A DNA stretch of 64,000 nucleotides from Streptomyces parvus (GCF_032121415.1 NZ_CP135079.1:4340001-4404000); one strand, 5' to 3'. Positions 44,158 to 52,515 are shown, numbered from the stretch's first letter. Program-made: numbers and translations. The notes: generated by a model not told the origin, from the sequence alone.

Positions 44158-44532
44158 ATGATTTTCGCCCGCCGGTCCGGTCTGCCTGGTGTGGATGCCG
44201 AAAATCCGATCCCCCTGACCGTGACCGGCCGGGTCAGCCGTGCCGCCGTCCCCGACCTCTGCGCGGAGCTGGAGCGCGCCCTCGCCGGTCCCCGCGGCGC
44301 CGCCCTCACCCCGGGTGCGGCGGTGGACTGCGATGTGGGCGGGGTGATCCGGCCGGATCTGACCGCCGTCGAAGCGGTGGCCCGGCTGGGGCTGGTCGCC
44401 CGCCGGGCCGGGCACACCCTGCGGCTGCGCCGCGTGCCCCCCGAACTCCGGGCGCTGCTGGACCTGGTGGGGCTGGCCGATGTGGTGGCCCTGGAGGAGG
44501 GCCCGGAGGAACGCGTGCCGGGGCCGTCCTGA
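44158..44532 (+). CDS. STAS-domain protein
   Basis: 124 residues. Resembles Streptomyces STAS (anti-sigma-antagonist-like or MlaB-like) proteins: PIPLTVTGRVSRAAVPDLCA, AVDCDVGGVIRPDLTAVEAV, ARLGLVARRAGHTLRLRRVP and ELRALLDLVGLADVV. The conserved Ser/Thr that anti-sigma kinases phosphorylate is not seen; D-L-T is in its place. Role unknown. It is followed by a bidirectional hairpin and then by the IS element. Confidence 0.7.
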   Translation: MIFARRSGLPGVDAENPIPLTVTGRVSRAAVPDLCAELERALAGPRGAALTPGAAVDCDVGGVIRPDLTAVEAVARLGLVARRAGHTLRLRRVPPELRALLDLVGLADVVALEEGPEERVPGPS

Positions 44533-44547
44533 GGTGTGCGTACGCGG

Positions 44548-44576
44548 GCGGGTAGGTGCGAGCCGCACCTACCCGC
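44548..44576. terminator. perfect 13-bp hairpin downstream of the STAS gene
   Basis: GCGGGTAGGTGCG / CGCACCTACCCGC (44548-44560 and 44564-44576) with the loop AGC. It lies 16 bases after the STAS stop and just outside the IS element, so it served the convergent STAS and sigma genes before the insertion. Confidence 0.75.
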
Positions 44577-44588
44577 CTACGAGAACGG

Positions 44589-44594
44589 CCTAGC
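44589..44594. repeat. left target-site duplication CCTAGC
   Basis: CCTAGC immediately outside the left end of the IS element, repeated exactly at 45649-45654. It fits NCTAGN, the target reported for IS481 of Bordetella. Confidence 0.9.
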
Positions 44595-45546
44595 TGTATT
44601 GACCCGCAGGGTTGTTGACACGGGTGATGGGTGGGTGGCCGCCGAGTGCGGTGTGGCTGCGGTGGTGGTTGTAGGTGTGGAGGAAGTCTGCCAGGGCATG
44701 GGTGCGTTCGGTGTTGGTGGTGTAGGGCCGTTGGTAGGCCCATTCGTCGGCGAGGGTGCGGTTGAAGCGTTCGACTTTGCCGTTGGTCTGGGGCCGGTAA
44801 GGGCGGGTGAGTTTGCCGGTCGCGCCGATGTCGGCCAGGGCTTGCTTCCAGACCAGGCCCTTGCGGTAGGCCCACGCGTTGTCCGTCAGAACGCGCTCGA
44901 TCCGGGTGATGCCCAGGTCGGCGAAGAACGCGGCGGCCCGGGTCAGGAAGGCTGCGCAGGTCGCGACTTTCTCGTCGGGGTGGATCTCGCTGTAGGCGAG
45001 GCGGGAGTGGTCGTCGAGGGCGGAGTGGATGTAGTCGAAGCCGACGTTGCTGCGGGTGGCGCGGCCGGCCTGGCGGCCCAGGGTCCTGTGGCCGCCGCCG
45101 TCGGGGATCCGGCCGAGCTTCTTCACGTCGACGTGGATCAGCTCGCCGGGTCGCTCACGTTCGTAGCGGCGGATCACGATGCCGGTCGGGCGGTCGAGCC
45201 AGGCCAGCCGGTTGAGCCGGTGGCGGGTGAGGACACGGTGCACGGTCGAGGCGGGCAGTCCAAGGATCGGGCCGATCCGCGCAGGTCCGAGCTTTCGGGT
45301 TCGCCGCAGATCGCAGACGCGATCTTCCACGGCGGCCGGTGTCCGGTGCGGTGTCCTGCAGGGCCTGCTGGACCGGTCGACAAGACCCGCGTCGCCCTCG
45401 CTCTTCCAGCGGCGGACCCATTTGTGAGCCGTGGGCCTCGATATGCCCATCTCGGCAGCCACATGCGCGACCGGACGGCCCGCCAGGACACGTGCGACCA
45501 GGATCCGCCTGCCGTGAACGGTCAGGCGGGCATTACGGTGTGACAC
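44590..45546 (-). CDS. IS481-family transposase
   Basis: 318 residues. N-terminal helix-turn-helix (VAHVAAEMGISRPTAHKWVR), then the rve DDE domain with Asp140 (LIHVDVKKLG), Asp222 (LTDNAW) and Glu259 (NGKVERFN). No frameshift or internal stop, so it is probably active. GTG has GGAGG five bases upstream. Its last Ser codon spans the junction and its TAG stop lies in the duplicated target CCTAGC, so the host supplies the end of the gene. An 11-bp inverted repeat around the ribosome binding site may silence transcripts that read in from outside. Confidence 0.95.
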   Translation of the reverse strand: MSHRNARLTVHGRRILVARVLAGRPVAHVAAEMGISRPTAHKWVRRWKSEGDAGLVDRSSRPCRTPHRTPAAVEDRVCDLRRTRKLGPARIGPILGLPASTVHRVLTRHRLNRLAWLDRPTGIVIRRYERERPGELIHVDVKKLGRIPDGGGHRTLGRQAGRATRSNVGFDYIHSALDDHSRLAYSEIHPDEKVATCAAFLTRAAAFFADLGITRIERVLTDNAWAYRKGLVWKQALADIGATGKLTRPYRPQTNGKVERFNRTLADEWAYQRPYTTNTERTHALADFLHTYNHHRSHTALGGHPPITRVNNPAGQYS

Positions 45547-45648
45547 GAAGACCTCCGTGTGCGATGCGGCGTAGACACCCCCACCACACCGGAGGTCTTC
45601 ATCATGATCAAGACCTGCCCAGCGTTAACAACGCTCGTGGTCAATACA
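44595..45648. mobile_element. complete IS481-family insertion sequence, 1054 bp
   Basis: Ends are perfect 10-bp inverted repeats TGTATTGACC / GGTCAATACA within imperfect 25-bp repeats (20 of 25 match), flanked by the 6-bp duplication CCTAGC. It contains one transposase gene. It landed just past the 3' end of the neighbouring ECF sigma gene (whose stop codon is at 45657-45659), causing no obvious gene loss. Intact ends, repeats and frame suggest a recent insertion. Confidence 0.95.
45547..45611 (-). promoter_or_regulatory. IS promoter and SD-sequestering inverted repeat
   Basis: On the minus strand TTGATC (45611-45606) and TGTGGT (45588-45583) are 17 bases apart and would start transcription near 45576. 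CGGAGGTCTTC (45557-45547), which contains the transposase GGAGG, is complementary to GAAGACCTCCG (45600-45590). The native transcript would lack the upstream arm, while read-through transcripts would carry both and hide the ribosome binding site. Confidence 0.45.
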
Positions 45649-45654
45649 CCTAGC
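45649..45654. repeat. right target-site duplication CCTAGC
   Basis: Exact copy of 44589-44594 adjoining the right end of the IS element. Confidence 0.9.
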
Positions 45655-45656
45655 CC

Positions 45657-46679
45657 CTACGCGTCCGCCGGGAGCCGATCCGGCAGACCGAACAGCGGGA
45701 ACCAGCGCGGGACGTCCAGGAAGCAGTGCATCCCGCTGATCGCCCCGTCCTGGACATCGATGACCTGGACCGCCCACGGCACGAACCCGGACCCGTCCTC
45801 GGCGGGCTTGTAATGCGCGAAGGCGGGGGACCCGTTGGCCGAGACGGGCACCAGCTTGGAGCCCGCGCAGGCCGCGCCGATGGAGGTCATGAAGCCCGTG
45901 ATGTCCCCGGTGCCCTGGAGCCACAGGTCGAACGGCGGCATCGTCATCACGGCGTCCTCGTGGAGCAGCGCCGTCAGGGCGGCCACGTCATACCCCTCGA
46001 ACGCCTTCACATAGCGCTCCAGGAGCTTCTGCTGCTCCTCGTCGAGCGGGTCCGCCGCATCGCCCGCCCGGCCCTCCGTCTCGGTCAGCGTGGCGCGGGC
46101 CCGCTGGAGGGCGCTGTTGACCGAGGCCACGGAGGTCTCCAGCAGCTCGGCGACCTCGGCCGCCTTCCAGGCGAGCACCTCGCGCAGGATCAGCACGGCC
46201 CGCTGCTTCGGCGGCAGGTGCTGGAGGGCGGCGACGAACGCCAGGCGCACCGACTCGCGCGCCACGGCCGCCTCCGCCGGATCCTGGACCGACGGCAGGA
46301 TCCGGCCGTCGGGCATCGGCTCCAGCCAGACGTTCTCCGGTCGGGGGCTCAGCGTGGCCCGGGCGAGTGGGGTCGGGCCGGTCAGATCGACCGGGCGGGC
46401 CCGCTTGTTGCCCGCGTTCAGCATATTCAGGCAGACGTTGGTGGCGATCCGGTAGAGCCAGGAGCGCAGCGAGGAGCGGCCCTCGAACTTGTCGAAGTTG
46501 CGCCAGGCCCGGACCAGGGTGTCCTGCACCGCGTCCTCGGCCTCGAAGGCGGACCCGAGCATCCGGTAGCAGTACCCCGTCAGCTCGACCCGGTGCCCTT
46601 CCAGGCAGCTGTCGATCCCGGCCGCATCCGGCTTATCGGCCGCCGCTCCCATGGCCGTCGTCGTGGTCAGATCGCTCAT
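45657..46679 (-). CDS. ECF sigma factor with C-terminal SnoaL-like domain
   Basis: 340 residues. Region 2: HRVELTGYCYRMLGSAFEAE, DAVQDTLVRAWRNFDKFEGR and SSLRSWLYRIATNVCLNML. Region 4: LQHLPPKQRAVLILREVLAW, KAAEVAELLETSVASVNSAL. A SnoaL/NTF2-like domain of about 120 residues follows (LERYVKAFEGYDVAALTALL, HEDAVMTMPPF), as in the SigG/SigJ-type sigma factors (TIGR02960-like). In those, the tail regulates activity in place of an anti-sigma factor. ATG 46679 has GGTGGAG upstream, preferred over the longer frame. The gene's end now abuts the IS element. Confidence 0.9.
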   Translation of the reverse strand: MSDLTTTTAMGAAADKPDAAGIDSCLEGHRVELTGYCYRMLGSAFEAEDAVQDTLVRAWRNFDKFEGRSSLRSWLYRIATNVCLNMLNAGNKRARPVDLTGPTPLARATLSPRPENVWLEPMPDGRILPSVQDPAEAAVARESVRLAFVAALQHLPPKQRAVLILREVLAWKAAEVAELLETSVASVNSALQRARATLTETEGRAGDAADPLDEEQQKLLERYVKAFEGYDVAALTALLHEDAVMTMPPFDLWLQGTGDITGFMTSIGAACAGSKLVPVSANGSPAFAHYKPAEDGSGFVPWAVQVIDVQDGAISGMHCFLDVPRWFPLFGLPDRLPADA

Positions 46680-46848
46680 CGCTCCACCCCTGTCGCGCGC
46701 CCTCGCGCTGTGGCACCCGTCACCCGGTACGTCGGAAGCTACCGCAGGCCACTGACAGCCGGGCGCAGGACGAACAAGGGGGGTACCGGAGGCCGTGGCT
46801 TTGGCCACGATCCGTCCGGCACCCCTCGGGACACGCCCAGCGCCTCGC

Positions 46849-47565
46849 TCAGGTCCCGGGCTTGCGCCCGTACACGTACACGTCGTCGCCGTTCTTCAGC
46901 AGTTTCCAGTATGCCTTCGCGTCGGCGGGCCGCATGTTGACGCACCCGCCGGAGCCCGGCGGGTTGTACATGGACTTGGTGACCGAGTGGAACGCCTGGC
47001 CGCCGTCGAAGAACTGGGAGTACGGCATCCAGACCTTGTAGATGGTCGACCAGTGCTTGATGTTGCGCCAGTAGATCTTCTTGGCCCCGGTCCGGGTCTC
47101 CGCGCCGTCCCGCCCGGTCCGCACCGGCACCGGACCGTACTTCAGCTTCTTGCCGTCCTGGATCCAGCTCAGCTGCCGGGTCAGGTCGACACAGGCGATG
47201 CGCCCCTTGTTGGTGGGGCACTTCCCCGCCTTGTTGGGGTTCTTCCCGGCCGCCTTCTGGGCGAGCATCGTGTTCATCGTGCGCCAGGTCAGCGGACCGG
47301 CGTAGCCGATGGTGGGGGTGATCCCGTGGGCCTTCTGGAACTTCTGGATCGCCTTGCAGTCGGCCGTCGACTGCTTGCCGTCCACGGGCCGCTTGAGGAA
47401 CTTCTCGACCTGCTTCTGGTGGGGCCCCACCGATTTCGTGCAGGACGCCGCGTGGGCGGCGGTGCCGCTGCCCAGGACCAGGGCCGGAGCGGCCACCAGT
47501 CCGGCGACGGACAACGCCACCCCCCGTCGCAGCCGTCTGCCGGATGTCTTCGCCATGTCTCCCAT
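46849..47565 (-). CDS. secreted L,D-transpeptidase with variant active-site motif
   Basis: 238 residues. Signal peptide (RRGVALSVAGLVAAPALVLG, cleaved near AHAASC), a short peptidoglycan-binding-like helical region (QKQVEKFLKRPVDGKQSTAD, AIQKFQKAHG), then a YkuD domain: CVDLTRQLSWIQDGKKLKYG, PVRTGRDG, FDGGQAFHSVTKSMYNPPGS and GGCVNMRPADA with catalytic Cys208. The standard SHGC reads SGGC, the His being replaced by Gly; a His occurs 16 residues before Cys208 (AFHS). ATG 47565 has GGGGAG seven bases upstream. It probably makes 3-3 cross-links or anchors proteins. Confidence 0.9.
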   Translation of the reverse strand: MGDMAKTSGRRLRRGVALSVAGLVAAPALVLGSGTAAHAASCTKSVGPHQKQVEKFLKRPVDGKQSTADCKAIQKFQKAHGITPTIGYAGPLTWRTMNTMLAQKAAGKNPNKAGKCPTNKGRIACVDLTRQLSWIQDGKKLKYGPVPVRTGRDGAETRTGAKKIYWRNIKHWSTIYKVWMPYSQFFDGGQAFHSVTKSMYNPPGSGGCVNMRPADAKAYWKLLKNGDDVYVYGRKPGT

Positions 47566-47829
47566 GCGGCAACTCCCCTTCGCCCACAGTGGTTTTGTGG
47601 TTACGCCTGGTAGACGTACGAAGGGGAGCGGTGGTTGCGCGCCGACAGGTCTCGGTTGCGTCCCGAAAACCGGTGGAGCGGCCGACCGGAAGGCCGTAGG
47701 TTCGCCTGGTTCAAGATCCGCGCGTTCACGACGAGGTGTTTTCGATGACGGTCCGAGCAGTGGCGGGCGACTCCGCCCGGCAGCCCTCCGTAGAAGCCGT
47801 GACCTCATCGAACGCAAGGAACACCTCTC

Positions 47830-48576
47830 GTGGATCTGCCCCGCATCTTCACCCTGCGCGAAAGTAGCCACCGCATCCACAACCCCTTCACCCCGGGCAA
47901 GCTCGCCGCCCTGGGCCGCGCGCTGCGTCTGCCGCCCGGAACCCGTGCGCTCGACCTCGCGAGCGGGTCGGGCGAGATGCTGTGCACCTGGGCCCGGGAC
48001 CACGGCGTCACCGGGACCGGGGTGGACATCAGCACCGTGTTCACCGGGAGGGCCCGCGCCCGCGCCGCCGAACTCGGCGTCGCGGACCGGGTCTCCTTCG
48101 TGCACGGCGACGCCTCCGGCTTCGTCGCGGACGAGCCGGTCGGACTCGCCGCGTGCGTCGGCGCCACCTGGATCGGAGGGGGCGTGGCCGGCACCGTCGA
48201 ACTGCTGGGCAGGAGCCTTCGCCCGGGCGGTCTGATGCTGATCGGTGAGCCGTACTGGCTCCGCGAAGTACCGGACCAGGAGACCGCCGAAGGCTGCCAC
48301 GCCCGCGGCAAGGACGACTTCCGGCTCCTGCCGGGGCTGATCGAGCGGTTCGGGGATCTCGGGTACGACGTCGTGGAGATGGTGCTGGCCGACCAGGACA
48401 GCTGGGACCGTTACCAGGCGGCGCAGTGGCTCAACCTCCGCCGCTGGCTCGACGCGCATCCCGGTGACGGGATGGCCGCCGAGGTGCGGGCCGAACTCAC
48501 CACCGGTCCCGCCCGCTACGCGCGGTACCAGCGTGAGTACCTCGGCTGGGGAGTCTTCGCGCTGATGGCCCGCTGA
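47830..48576 (+). CDS. SAM-dependent methyltransferase
   Basis: 248 residues. Class I Rossmann methyltransferase: RALDLASGSGEMLCTWARDH (motif I), GTGVDISTVFTGRARARAAE, VSFVHGDASGFVADEPV, and SLRPGGLMLIGEPYW. Similar to the ubiE-type/methyltransferase-25 proteins; substrate unknown. GTG start with AAGGAA upstream. It is divergent from the L,D-transpeptidase gene and convergent with the MFS gene, so it is a single-gene unit. Confidence 0.85.
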   Translation: MDLPRIFTLRESSHRIHNPFTPGKLAALGRALRLPPGTRALDLASGSGEMLCTWARDHGVTGTGVDISTVFTGRARARAAELGVADRVSFVHGDASGFVADEPVGLAACVGATWIGGGVAGTVELLGRSLRPGGLMLIGEPYWLREVPDQETAEGCHARGKDDFRLLPGLIERFGDLGYDVVEMVLADQDSWDRYQAAQWLNLRRWLDAHPGDGMAAEVRAELTTGPARYARYQREYLGWGVFALMAR

Positions 48577-48627
48577 CGGCCGAAGCGGTACGGGCCCGGG
48601 CGGCGCCTGCCGCCCGGGCTCATGTGC

Positions 48628-49935
48628 TCAGCGGGTCGCCGGAACCAGCGCCCGCCGCTCCGCCCGCGCCACCCGGGTCCCGTACAGGGTGATCGAGACG
48701 ACGCCGAGGACCGCCAGCACGCCCAGCGCCACCGTCGCCGTCCAGCCCCCGGCGTGGAAGGCGACCGCGCCCAGCGTGCCGCCCGCGCTGGAGCCCAGGT
48801 AGTACGCCGACTGGTAGAGCGCCGACGCCTGCGCCCGGCCCTCCGTCGCGGTCCGGCTCACCGAGGACGAGGCGACCGCGTGCCCGGCGAAGAAGCCGGC
48901 CGTGATCAGCACCAGGCCCAGCAGCACGGCGGCCAGCTGGTCCGCGAGCGACAGCAGCAGCCCGGCGGCGGTCGTGGAGACTGCCAGGTAGAGCGCGCCG
49001 CGGCGTCCGAGACGGGCCACCAGACGTCCGGCGGCGGCCGAGGAGACCGTACCGACCAGGTAGACGAGGAAGATCGAGCCGATGACGCCCTGCGGCAGGC
49101 TGAACGGCTCCTCGACCAGCCGGTAGCCGATCACCGTGTACACCGCGCCGAACACCGTCATGAACAGGGCGCCGATCGCGTACAGCCGGACCAGTAGCGG
49201 GTTGCCCAGGTGGGTGGCGACGGTCTTCGCCAGGGCCTTCGGGTTCAGCGAACCGGGGCGGAAGTTCTTCGCCTCGGGGATGAGGAAGTGGAAGGCGACG
49301 GCGCACACCAGCGCGAGCAGCCCGACCGCCGCGAGCGCGGCACGCCAGCCCCAGGCCTGGGTCACCCAGCCGGTGAGGATGCGGCCGCTCATCCCGCCGA
49401 TGCTGTTGCCCGCCACGAACAGCCCGATCGCGGCGATCAGCGCCTTGGGCCGCACCTCCTCCGCGAGATACGCCATCGCGGAGGCCGGAAGCCCGGCCAG
49501 CGCCGCACCCTGGACGGCGCGCAGGGCGATCAGGGCGCCCATCGACGGGGCGAACGGCACCAGCAGCCCGACCAGCACCGCGATCGCCAGCGACGCGGTC
49601 ATCATCTGCCGCCGCCCGAACCGCTCCGAGAGAGCGCTCAGCGGCAGCACGAACAGGGCCAGCGCCCCGGTCGCCGCCGAGACGGTCCAGCTCGCCTGTC
49701 CGGCGGTGGCGTCGAACGACGCGGAGACGGCGGGCAGCAGGGCCTGGGTGGAGTAGAGGAGGGCGAACGCCGCGACACCGGCGGCGAAGAGGGCGAAGCT
49801 CATCCGGCGGTAGCCGGGGCGGCCGGGCTCCAGGCGCTCACGGGTGGAGGCCGGCGCGGCGGTGGTGGTGACGGGGGACGACGGGGCAGAGGCACCCACC
49901 ACGACGGTGGATGCCCCGGTATCGGCGGGAGGCAT
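48628..49935 (-). CDS. MFS transporter (YnfM-like)
   Basis: 435 residues with 12 membrane helices after a 45-residue Thr/Ala/Pro-rich N-terminus. RRMSFALFAAGVAAFALLYS opens helix 1; LSALSERFGRRQMMTASLAI carries the MFS motif A; FLIPEAKNFRPGSLNPKALA is the central loop. It resembles YnfM-type exporters that sit next to a LysR regulator. The divergent LysR gene is 62 bases away, with an inverted repeat between them. Substrate unknown. Confidence 0.88.
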   Translation of the reverse strand: MPPADTGASTVVVGASAPSSPVTTTAAPASTRERLEPGRPGYRRMSFALFAAGVAAFALLYSTQALLPAVSASFDATAGQASWTVSAATGALALFVLPLSALSERFGRRQMMTASLAIAVLVGLLVPFAPSMGALIALRAVQGAALAGLPASAMAYLAEEVRPKALIAAIGLFVAGNSIGGMSGRILTGWVTQAWGWRAALAAVGLLALVCAVAFHFLIPEAKNFRPGSLNPKALAKTVATHLGNPLLVRLYAIGALFMTVFGAVYTVIGYRLVEEPFSLPQGVIGSIFLVYLVGTVSSAAAGRLVARLGRRGALYLAVSTTAAGLLLSLADQLAAVLLGLVLITAGFFAGHAVASSSVSRTATEGRAQASALYQSAYYLGSSAGGTLGAVAFHAGGWTATVALGVLAVLGVVSITLYGTRVARAERRALVPATR

Positions 49936-49957
49936 ACGTCGAAAGTAGACCCGCAGG

Positions 49958-49980
49958 TTTCATGCGTCCAATGCACGAAA
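49958..49980. promoter_or_regulatory. LysR-type operator between MFS and LysR genes
   Basis: TTTCATGC-N7-GCACGAAA at 49958-49980, seven of eight bases in the arms complementary. It lies in the 62-base divergent gap and fits the T-N11-A layout of LysR sites, suggesting that the regulator controls both genes. Confidence 0.6.
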
Positions 49981-49997
49981 CTGCCATAATCAATCCC

Positions 49998-50951
49998 ATG
50001 GTGCATGAACGCAGCTCAGGGCCTCGGCTGTCACCAAGCAGTTACGAAGAAGACATCCGGGCCGTGCTCGCGCCCCGCCTGGCGTACTTCGAGGCGGTCG
50101 CCCGGCACGAGCATGTGACCCGCGCCGCACACGAGCTGGGCGTCCCGCAGTCCACGCTCTCGCGGGCCATGGTCCGGCTCGAAGCGGACCTGGGCGTCGC
50201 CCTGTTCGCCCGCAAGGGCCGCACCGTCTCCCTCACCCCGGCGGGCCGCACCTTCCTCGGCTCGGCCGAACGCGCGCTGGCCGAGGTGGAGAAGGCGGCC
50301 GACTCGGTCCGGGCGGACGCCGACCCGACAGCGGGCCGGGTCTCCTTCGGATTCCTGCACACGATGGGCTCCGAGACCGTGCCGGCCCTGATCCGCGCCT
50401 TCCGGGTCGACCACCCCAGGGTCCGCTTCCAACTCGTGCAGAACTACGGCGAGGCGATGATCGAACGACTCCGCGCGGGCGGCCTCGACCTCTGCCTGAC
50501 CTCACCCGTGCCCGACGCCCCCGACCTCGTCACACGCCGCCTCGACGAACAGCGGCTGCGCCTGGTGGTCCCCGAAGACCACCGCCTCGCCTCCCGCCGC
50601 CGGATCCGCCTCGCGGAGGCCGCCGACGAGACGTTCGTGACGCTGGAGCCGGGTTACGGGCTGCGCCGGATCACCGACGACCTCTGCGCCCAGGCGGGCT
50701 TCACCCCGCGCGTCGCCTTCGAGGGCGAGGAGGCGGAGACCCTGCGCGGGCTGGTCGCCGCCGGGCTCGGGGTGGCGCTGCTGCCGCCGCCCGCCGTCGC
50801 CCGCCCCGGGGTCGTGGAGCTGACGGTGACGGCCCCCCGCGCGGCCCGCGAGATCGGCGTCGCGTGGCTGGACGGGCACCCCGACACCCCGCCGGTCGCC
50901 GCCTTCAAACGCTTCCTGCTCTCGCGGCGGGGCAACCTGCTGCCGGACTGA
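49998..50951 (+). CDS. LysR-family transcriptional regulator
   Basis: 317 residues. Winged helix-turn-helix YFEAVARHEHVTRAAHELGV, PQSTLSRAMVRLEADLGVAL, FARKGRTVSLTPAGRTFL, then an effector-binding domain (VSFGFLHTMGSETVPALIRA, DLVTRRLDEQRLRLVVPEDH, GLVAAGLGVALLPPPA). ATG 49998 places the HTH at residues 25-70. It probably regulates the divergent MFS transporter and itself. Effector unknown. Confidence 0.9.
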   Translation: MVHERSSGPRLSPSSYEEDIRAVLAPRLAYFEAVARHEHVTRAAHELGVPQSTLSRAMVRLEADLGVALFARKGRTVSLTPAGRTFLGSAERALAEVEKAADSVRADADPTAGRVSFGFLHTMGSETVPALIRAFRVDHPRVRFQLVQNYGEAMIERLRAGGLDLCLTSPVPDAPDLVTRRLDEQRLRLVVPEDHRLASRRRIRLAEAADETFVTLEPGYGLRRITDDLCAQAGFTPRVAFEGEEAETLRGLVAAGLGVALLPPPAVARPGVVELTVTAPRAAREIGVAWLDGHPDTPPVAAFKRFLLSRRGNLLPD

Positions 50952-50978
50952 GGGGAACAGGCGAGCGAGAATGGCGCG

Positions 50979-51728
50979 GTGAACCGTCCCGCCTCTCCCC
51001 GGCCGCATCCGCAGCCGTCCGGGCTCCCGAGCCTGAAGGGCGTCATCTTCACGTCCGTCGTCGGCTCGGTGCTGGTGCTCGTCGCCGCCGTCCTGTTCGC
51101 GCTGCTGCCCGGGGCGCTCTCCGAAGCCCGCGACTTCCGGGCCGCGCGGCCGTGCTCCGAGGTCTCCGCGCCCGAGAACGGGGACTGCCTCTCCGAGTGG
51201 CCCGGCACCGTCGTCTCCAAGGAGACCGGCCGGAACAACAAGGCCGTCACCTACTGGGTCACGGTCGATCTCGGCCCCGAGGAACCGTCGTTCCGCATAC
51301 GGATGCGGGGCGACGGTCCGGTGTGGAGGGAACTCGCGCCCGGCGACCGGGTCACCGCCTTCGCCTGGCGCGACCTGGTGTGGCAGCTGGGCAGCGGTGA
51401 ACTGCGCCAGGACACCACCGGTGCGCCGGACCGCGAGCCGGCCGTCCGGCTCGCGGTGGGGCTCGCCCTGTTGATCGTCGGCAGCGTCTTCCTGCGGGGC
51501 GCGGGGTGGCTGCACCGCCGCCGCGCCGTCCGCGCCACGGACACCCCCACGGCGCAGGTCCTCGTGGTGACGGCGGCGACCCTGCTGGCATCCGGCATCG
51601 CCGTCACCGCCGCCACCGCCACGGACGCCCTCTGGCTCGTCCTCCTGGTCGCCGCCGCCGGATGCGCGGCCGTACGGACGGCCACGGCACTGCTGCTGCG
51701 GGGCCTCGCGCGGCGGCGGACGGCCTGA
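50979..51728 (+). CDS. membrane protein of unknown function
   Basis: 249 residues. One membrane helix near the N-terminus (VIFTSVVGSVLVLVAAVLFA), an exported domain of about 90 residues with two Cys (PCSEV, DCLSEW) and a SH3/OB-like beta pattern (WPGTVVSKETGRNNKAVTYW), then about three C-terminal helices. GTG start, 27 bases after the LysR gene on the same strand. I do not recognise the family. Confidence 0.65.
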   Translation: MNRPASPRPHPQPSGLPSLKGVIFTSVVGSVLVLVAAVLFALLPGALSEARDFRAARPCSEVSAPENGDCLSEWPGTVVSKETGRNNKAVTYWVTVDLGPEEPSFRIRMRGDGPVWRELAPGDRVTAFAWRDLVWQLGSGELRQDTTGAPDREPAVRLAVGLALLIVGSVFLRGAGWLHRRRAVRATDTPTAQVLVVTAATLLASGIAVTAATATDALWLVLLVAAAGCAAVRTATALLLRGLARRRTA

Positions 51729-51753
51729 CACCGGCCCAGGCGCGGCGCCCGCC

Positions 51754-52515
51754 TCAGTGCCGCAGCGACCGCCCGAACCCGGCGGCCAGCGGCATTCGCA
51801 GCCCCAGCGGCGGCGGTGCGGCGAGCGCGTCCGCGACCGGGCGGGCGTAGGACCGGGCGAAGAGCGAGCCGCGGACGAAGTCGACGGCCAGCGCCACCAC
51901 TTCGGACCGGTGCTGGCGCAACGCGTGTCCGTCGGAGTGGACTTCGAAGCGGCAGGTGTCCCGGTTGGCCTTCTTCGCCCGCTCGGCCAGCCGGTAGGAC
52001 AGCTCCGGGTCGGTGCGCTCGTCGTTGGTGCCGTGCACGATCAGCACCCGCCGCCCCATCAACTGCTTCACCGGCTCCGGTTCGGCCGCCGTCCGCTCCG
52101 GCAGCCACGGCGCCATCGCCAGGACGGAGGTGACCGCAGCGTGCCCGGCGGCCCGCAACGACGCCCGTCCGCCCATCCCGTGGCCGACCAGGCAGACCGG
52201 AACGTCGCCGTAGAGCCGCTGGACCTCGTCGGCCGCCCACGCGGCGTCCTCGGCGGGATGCGCGTCGTCCTCGTTCCAGCCCCGCCAGCGGTAGCGCAGC
52301 ACGTGCACCGCGAGCCCGTCGCCCTCCCCGGCCCGGGCCAGGGCGCGGGCGAACGGCAGCTGTACCGCGTACGACAGGGGGGAGGGACGGCGGCGCGAGT
52401 CGGCCTCGCCGTCCGGGAGCAGCAGAACCACGCCGCTGACCTCGTCGGTTGCTCCGGCCGTCCGAACGGCCCGTCCCAGCCTGGCTGCGGGCAGGGGGAG
52501 TGCGCGCTGTCCCAT
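51754..52515 (-). CDS. alpha/beta-hydrolase-fold protein lacking the nucleophile
   Basis: 253 residues. The fold is clear: SGVVLLLPDGEADSRRRPSP (oxyanion region), VHVLRYRWRGWNEDD, VPVCLVGHGMGGRASLRAAG, VLIVHGTNDERTDPELSYRL with Asp166 and HSDGHALRQH with His197. The nucleophile elbow GxSxG reads GHGMGG with Gly113 (codon GGG) in place of Ser, so hydrolysis is unlikely unless the start or sequence is wrong. It may act as a binding or regulatory protein. Divergent from add. Confidence 0.8.
   Translation of the reverse strand: MGQRALPLPAARLGRAVRTAGATDEVSGVVLLLPDGEADSRRRPSPLSYAVQLPFARALARAGEGDGLAVHVLRYRWRGWNEDDAHPAEDAAWAADEVQRLYGDVPVCLVGHGMGGRASLRAAGHAAVTSVLAMAPWLPERTAAEPEPVKQLMGRRVLIVHGTNDERTDPELSYRLAERAKKANRDTCRFEVHSDGHALRQHRSEVVALAVDFVRGSLFARSYARPVADALAAPPPLGLRMPLAAGFGRSLRH

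Noticed and set aside
45604..45813. frame reading out of the IS element on the plus strand (ATG 45604 after CGGAGGTCTTC)
   Set aside because: It has a Shine-Dalgarno but runs antisense through the sigma factor gene and resembles nothing; the GGAGG there is explained by the inverted repeat.
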